A stretch of DNA of 64,000 bases from Romanomermis culicivorax (Eukaryota > Nematoda > Enoplea > Mermithida > Mermithidae): assembly GCA_963922205.1 (NCBI GenBank), contig CAWUHX010000282.1, positions 388,607 to 452,606 on the forward strand, written 5' to 3'. A program made the position numbers and the translations under genes. This document shows positions 58,660 to 64,000 of this stretch, one piece after another; within the stretch, counting starts at the first letter, position 1, and each line of letters begins with the position of its first letter. The notes under the pieces were generated by a model. The model was not told the origin of the DNA, did no database searches, and saw only the letters and a program-made list of their open reading frames with translations.

Positions 58660-59523
58660 TTAATTAAGATCATTTTTTATTTCCACAATTATTACATTTA
58701 ATGATTTCTTTAATTCTGGTACGTAGTATGGACTAATGTATATTCTACTGACAATTTTCATATAGTGTCCCTCTACATTAACTACCTGCAGCAGTGGTGC
58801 TAAGGTACTGCCTACTATTTGAGGCAGTACAATGTTACAGTAGACGTAAAAATAATGTAAGCATCCACACATATCGGGTGAATGTTTTGCAATAAGCATC
58901 GTGGTTTTTTGTGAGTAATCCACACTCCTAATATCAATATCTGTAAAACCTAGCATGTATTGAAAATGTTTAGAAAACTTAATATCTCTGACTCTCGAAT
59001 CAATTTTAATTCGACATGCTTTCTTGTGTGCATTATAGCTAATAACTATGATCTCATTGTATTCCATATTTGCCCTGTCCGAAAATTCCTTTAGACCTAG
59101 TGCTAAAACTTCTATGAGCTCCAATATTTTTTCATATCGTGTAAGGGGGATCTTGACCATCTGTCTCTTCTTGATTTCAGTATCGTAAAAGTACATTACA
59201 TTCTCTCCTGCAGACACATTGTTCCAGGCATTTGCATATATTACTCCAGATAAAGAACTTCAGCTTCCAAAAACTTCAGCTTCCGAATCTCCATCTAGGA
59301 TGATATTTACAAGCAAATTTGTCTCCAAGACTGATGCAGTATTGCCTTCTTTCGAATTACTTGATAGTGTTAAAAAGAATTCTTTATTCATTCTGATTGA
59401 ATTTTGCAAGTAAATCTTCGTATTTATACTAAACAAAGCATTGATGAACTGGTTGATGAACTCATCATTCTGCACAGATTGCACAATTTCTTTGAGAGGT
59501 ATGCCTCTAGCCTGCCAGATCAA
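58660..59523 (-). pseudogene. Polinton/Maverick minor capsid (penton-like) protein, broken
   Basis: Polintons are virus-like DNA transposons whose single jelly-roll protein forms the capsid vertices. The frame 59523-59260 and the frame 59217-58660 are in register, separated by one TGA at 59259-59261. Recognisable blocks are FSKHFQYMLGF, the YFYVYCNIVLPQIVG segment, PLLQVVNVEG and the YVPELKKSLNVIIVEIKND strand. The usual C-terminal part after this strand is missing. Small tandem duplications lie at its 5' end (GAGAGGTATG.CTCTAGCC.GCCAGAT twice, 59493-59556). Confidence 0.8.
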
Positions 59524-59844
59524 TTTTGAGAGGTATGTCTCTAGCCCGCCAGATGCACTTGCATGTTATTATATGTGAGATCAGATGCATTTTCCCTGAT
59601 ATAGTTCCTTATTGTTGGTGAAGGATTGTGCCTATAACTGTCAAAGTATTCACATGTGCCTCTTCATGTAGAATATAAAGCTACCCAATGAGAGCCAGGC
59701 ATATTACCGGGATCAAGGTTTACTATTGTTGCTGAGGGATAAGCTGTCATGCATAGTAGCAAGTCTTCAGGGAATACTCCGTGCACTATTGCCCTGTTGC
59801 TTCGTCAGTCTTCAGAATATGAATTAGTTGATTTGTATTCATCT

Positions 59845-61141
59845 TCAAGCATTGTAGTCATGAACTGGGATAAAACTTTTGTTTATAAAAATCAGATTGT
59901 CAAACTCTGCATATATGATAATCTTAATGTCTGATCTTGGTACATCATCCCCAAATTCTACTTCAATACTTGTAGTGCCATCTCGGATCAAGTTCCAGTG
60001 ACCATTATTATCTTCACCAGGAGTTAAGTCAAAGCCAAAGAAGCAGTGACTAGTTTTATGGTCTAGAATATTTATATTGTTCCCTTTATTTTCATAAGCC
60101 AAATCTAGGGCTTCAAAGAGATGATTGTAGGCCTGTATGAATCTATCATCTTTGAAATCAATCTTCAGAGGACATGCTGGAAATGTTTCTCCCCCACAAA
60201 TAATTCACATACCATTGATACCAAAAGGTTTGAAATTTAATGGTGATTTAGCATGCACACCGCTATATGCTGTTGCATCTAAGCATGCAAAAACAATTCG
60301 TCTAAGAAGTTGACCTGAAAACAAAGTGTAATGAGTTGTTGCTCGAGATGTCATTGTAATATGTGTAAATTAGTCATGATTACTCTCCTTATAGGATACT
60401 TGATGGGATAAGCTTCAAGGTTGGTTTCTAAGGCTAAATTGATGCTTTGTAGCAATTCAACTTTCCTGACATAAAACTTCATTTGTCTTACTTCCAGTTT
60501 TAAATCTTTTGCATTTTGGTCGAAGCATTGCAAGAGGAACTCATTGGAGTTTCTATGCAGTTCCAAATAAAAATCAATAAAATTGATCAAATATCTGTCT
60601 TGTAAGAACAGATCAATATGCAATGGTGCAATTAACTCTATAACCTTTTCCTCCTTGAACAACTCTACTCTGCTATTAAAACTCATACTCTTCTCTGTAT
60701 TGACGTTTTCTCCTGAGTCTTTATAGTACCCAGAGGCTTGCAAGTATTATTCTTTTGTATCTTGACCATAATTTAGCTCTGTCTCAAAAGAAGCCCTATA
60801 GGCATATTTATCAGAACTATCCAATACTAATCTTCCTCCTAAAACAGTTTGACTTGTTTGAAGAAGGTTTTAGCAATCAAGTTGATGGGTGCAACTTTAG
60901 GGACTGTTGCACCTGCTGGTTTTCTAAGTCTCAGCTGTAGGAAAACAAAGTTCTTGTTCAGTTGGATGTAATGAGGATCTGAAGGGATCCTACAATTATA
61001 TGGTCCTTCATCTGTGACAGGGTTCATTGGTTGTATTTCCTGCCCAAAGCCTTTTTTGACAACTACTTGCATAGGAGGGACTGTGAATAAGTCCGATTCA
61101 GTCTTTGTACTTGGAATTGGTTTTTCATCTATTAGAGACAT
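59845..61141 (-). pseudogene. Polinton major capsid protein (F54H12.2-like), broken
   Basis: Similar to the proteins often annotated as F54H12.2-like, the Polinton double jelly-roll major capsid protein. The N-terminal frame has SDLFTVPPMQ..TDEGPY (likely Met at 61141, inside the frame 61177-60839), the middle DLFLQDRYLINFIDF and KYPIRRVIMTN (60743-60351), and the C-terminus CFFGFDLTPGEDN..IIIYAEFDNLIFI (60102-59845). Breaks are a frame change near 60840, a TAA near 60743, a frame change near 60350 and a TGA near 60208. It lies between the small virion protein and the minor capsid gene, the usual Polinton neighbourhood. Confidence 0.85.
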
Positions 61142-61500
61142 TTTTATATTTTGAAGTTGATATTTGGTTGAATGCATCAGTATTTATAGACTTTGGACGA
61201 TATTCAAGCCCCTGGCCTGCTTGAAGGGACTCATTGGCCTCTTTCAACAGCTTAGTTTCATCTTGAGCATGGTGTTTTGTGGATTAGTTTCAACAGCTTA
61301 GTTTCATCTTGAGCATGGTGTTTTGTGGATTCAAAAAAAGGTTTGCCTTGTACAATATCACTAGCAATATTTGCACCAGCTGTAAGTGCATGTTTTCCCA
61401 CTTGTGTACCAATATTAGTAGTAAGGCTGGCCCATAGAGGGGTATGGTTAAGCATATCCCTGCCTTTTGTGTACCCCCCAATAATTTGTCATTTTTGGCC
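61142..61500 (-). pseudogene. Polinton small virion protein (pVI/X-like), broken
   Basis: The frame 61455-61258 reads VGKHALTAGANIASDIVQGKPFFES, the pattern found upstream of the major capsid gene in Polintons and adintoviruses. A frame change upstream (61502 frame with NDKLLGGTQKAGI) and a 46-bp tandem duplication at 61243-61333 disrupt it. The C-terminal part (LEYRPKS) continues to the start of the major capsid gene. Confidence 0.6.
61243..61333. repeat. 46-bp tandem duplication
   Basis: TTCAACAGCTTAGTTTCATC... occurs at 61243 and again at 61289, with the whole 46-bp unit duplicated. The near-identity shows it is recent. Confidence 0.85.
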
Positions 61501-61689
61501 AATTTATGGGGGGGGGGGTATGGTAAACATATATGCCCAATTTTTTGATGATTTAAAAGGGGGTTTGGTTAAGCATGCATGTTCTAAAGTTACCATAATG
61601 GTAGAATTACTGTAATATTGGGATTATGGTAATAGGGGAGTTAGGGTAATAGTCATGTTACTGTAGGTGGAAAAGGATTGATGTCGAAC

Positions 61690-62570
61690 AAAAAATGGAA
61701 AAAGGAAAACTAAAGTGAACAAAAATGGAAAAGAAATAAAAAGAAAGAAAGCATGTATAAAAATGACTTCCTCCATGGGCAGAGGAAGGCTTTCAAATAT
61801 TTGTGCCCCCGGACCCCCTTTGACAAAAGGGCCCCAACTGCAGATGTAAATATGGTCGGATGTCCCATTTTTGAATGATCCTTCCAGTCAGTAATTGTCA
61901 GATTGATCAGATTAGTCAATAATGGTCTGTTCTATAACTAAAATCTCTAAAAAGTCTATATGCAATGAAACATTATTCCTACGGGTGCATGCCTATAAAG
62001 TTGATCGCCTGTGGAAAAGTGACCAAAAAGGTCTTTTATAGAAAAAATGACCAGAATGAGTCGGGTATAGAAAGCATGTAGTTCAAAAAATCTTTACATA
62101 ACAAAAGAAAAAACTTTTAAATCAATGTACCAATTTTGTTTTATTGTAAAATAATCATTTAGTCAAAGTACAAAAATAAAAAAGGAAAGGTAATAAAGTA
62201 AGCAAAATTGGAAAAACTAAAAGAAAGCATCTGTAAAAATGACTCCCTCCACCCACAGAGGAAATCTTCCAAAAAGAGCACCTTCACGTTCCAAAATGAG
62301 AGGTGCGCCATCTGCAGGTATACAGAGTAGCTAATTGGACGCCCTGCATTTCTGAACGATCATCCAAATTTCGAACAATCTTTTATGTCAGTAATCCTCA
62401 ATTCTACGAGTAAAACCTCTAAAAGTCTATAGGTGAAGAAACATCGTTTCTACAGGTTCCTACTTATAAGGTCATGAAAAAAAGACCAAAACGATCTTTC
62501 ATGAAAAATGACCAGAAAGAGACTGGTATAGAAAAACTTGTAGAAAATTGGAGACACTTTAGATGCAAAA
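61690..62570. repeat. Diverged tandem duplication, unit about 476 bp
   Basis: 61690-62100 and 62166-62570 share the order AAGAAAGCATGTATAAAAATGACT, GACTGGAGG..AGAGG, CTCTAAAAGTCTATA, GAAACAT..TTCCTACGGG and ATGACCAGAA.GAG. Identity is moderate, with several indels. No coding frame is shared. Confidence 0.65.
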
Positions 62571-63240
62571 AGGAACTGTCCTCTGTGTAGAAACCATAAT
62601 TGATACTAAAAAATAGATGAAGGAAAGAAAGAGAAAACAGAGCACATATACACAAAGAAAACTGTGCCAGAAGTTAAAGGTCTAGTAAAACATTGATGCT
62701 AGACATACACACAAGATAGGATGTGTATAGAAACTGATACATCTTATAATACATAGAGGTTAGACCACTGAAGCCCATTTAGCTCATAAAATCAATTATA
62801 AATGCTAGAAAAGGCCAAAGGTTCTATAAAAAGCTGGTAGCAAGAGATGCTTTACCAAAACAATTAAGGTGGTGCTTATTTTGATAGCTTTCTGGGATAA
62901 CCTAGAAGCTTCAAAGAAAAAGGGGGAGAAAACCCGAAAAAATTCAACCAAAAAAGGCAGAAAAAACCAGAAAATCTTCAATGAGGAAAAAGTGGTATAA
63001 ATAGGAAAAATAGAAGAAGAAAAATCATTTTTGATTCTTGCTTGATGACAATTTTTTTGAGGACAATGACTACAACAAAATGGAAACAATATTCATCGTG
63101 TTCATCACCACTCTGAGGGTTGCTTATGAGGCATACAGTAGGTTGGTATTATAAATAAATTTTAAATTCAAATTAATATGGATATAATTTGAACATTGAA
63201 AAATATTATTATTATTAATGTGCTGTTTTTAACTACGATT
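62571..63240. other. AT-rich intergenic DNA
   Basis: Purine-rich on the plus strand near 62890-63030. No gene or repeat recognised. Confidence 0.45.
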
Positions 63241-63248
63241 GATGTCAA

Positions 63249-63513
63249 TGCGCTGGCGTCGACATTTTGGGAGGAGGCGTCAATCAATTTCAAAAATGGG
63301 TGGAAAAAAAGGGGAGTTGTATCTGGCTAGGACAAAACCCTTTTGGGGTTTGATGAAAGACTTATGCTAGATGTTCAAAAACCCCACTCTGGATGATGAG
63401 CAATTAGCCTCGCACCTGTGGAATATCTTCCCACTTGATGGGACGACTAAATGGATAGGGACTGACCAGAAATATGTCGACCACTGCGTAGCTTTAGCCC
63501 TTCTGTGTTTCTA
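63249..63513 (+). pseudogene. Possible exon or broken coding fragment
   Basis: From ATG at 63249 one plus-strand frame reads through MGGKKGELYLARTKPFWG to a TAG near 63366. It then continues in the same frame as MFKNPTLDDEQLASHLWNIF to a TAG at 63513. A strong donor, GTAAGT, overlaps this second stop. No domain was recognised. It may be a fragment of the neighbouring Polinton or of a host gene, or chance. Confidence 0.3.
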
Positions 63514-64000
63514 GTAAGTTTTGATGTTTTACTTAAAGACATGGTTTAGTTCTATAGAGTTAAATCTAATGAGAGTAAAAATTGTCATGGCCTTTTACTG
63601 TAATATTTTAGGTAAGACATGAACAGGGTAAATTGTACTAAAACAAACTATGGTACAGATTTTTACTATCTAGTTACAAAAAAGGAGGTGTTAACGCATA
63701 GTAGAAAAAATAGTTGAATTGCATGGTAAATAATTTGTATAACAAGGAGATACTTAAGTTTCCTAAAACATAACAAAGAACATGTGTTAATTACTGTATA
63801 ATAGATTTTGTACTGTATGTATGTACGTTGGCATATATGTATGTATGTAGCCAAGTAGATAAATAACTGAATCATTGTTTCTAGAATATTCTACCGATGA
63901 TAAAGGGTAGCAAAAACAACACGTCTTCTTTGACCGACGACGGTAAAAATTGAACCATACGACGACGCCGCTGTATGCGCCAGAGTTATAGAGCAAGCTT
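63514..64000. other. Noncoding edge of the window
   Basis: TACTGTA words and a GTATGTATGTA microsatellite near 63816-63850. Short frames on the minus strand at the end are unsupported. Confidence 0.4.

Overview
This is eukaryotic nuclear DNA from an invertebrate. It is AT-rich, intron-bearing and packed with repeats. The best guess is a nematode, possibly an enoplean such as a mermithid. The reasons are the abundant short TACTGTAG-like motifs, short introns (about 50-65 bp) with TTTCAG-type acceptors beside very long ones, and the mix of Ty3/Gypsy and Polinton relics. The species is inference.

One host gene is clear. A ciliary IFT88 (nematode OSM-5) homologue lies on the minus strand from about 54313 down to its stop codon at 26028. 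I could place 18 exons whose phases agree at every junction; only the extreme 5' end is missing. Two of its introns are giant, and the 15.1-kb one contains a complete 11.15-kb LTR retroelement in the same orientation as the gene. A second, unrecognised two-exon reading frame lies inside another intron (32338-32897).

Two complete LTR retroelements dominate the window, both transcribed in the minus direction. Element 1 is at 3908-19356 (TSD CTAG) and element 2 at 39243-50395 (TSD TAAT). Both have Ty3/Gypsy RT, RNase H and integrase, but in both a glycoprotein-like (env-like) region lies between Gag and the protease, giving gag - X - env - PR - RT - RH - IN. I know of no described Gypsy lineage with this order, so it is the main candidate for something new. 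Element 2 keeps one reading frame from gag to the end of RNase H, broken only by single stop codons. Element 1 is older, has two retropepsin-like domains, a 3.8-kb leader holding an 11-unit 66-bp array with palindromic TGACGTCA sites, and LTRs of unequal length.

The region at 58660-61500 holds decayed Polinton/Maverick capsid genes (small virion protein, double jelly-roll major capsid, penton-like minor capsid). At 55336-57083 a fragment of another retrotransposon's gag-protease is flanked by 25-bp direct repeats inside a MITE copy.

The rest is repeat-rich noncoding DNA: a 240-bp MITE family (MITE-1), a 1.55-kb nonautonomous transposon with GC-rich ends (MITE-2, two copies), an 0.8-1.1 kb family A (two copies), a foldback element and several minisatellites. 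All calls rest on reading the sequence and on remembered family features. No database search was run, and all identities are estimates by eye.
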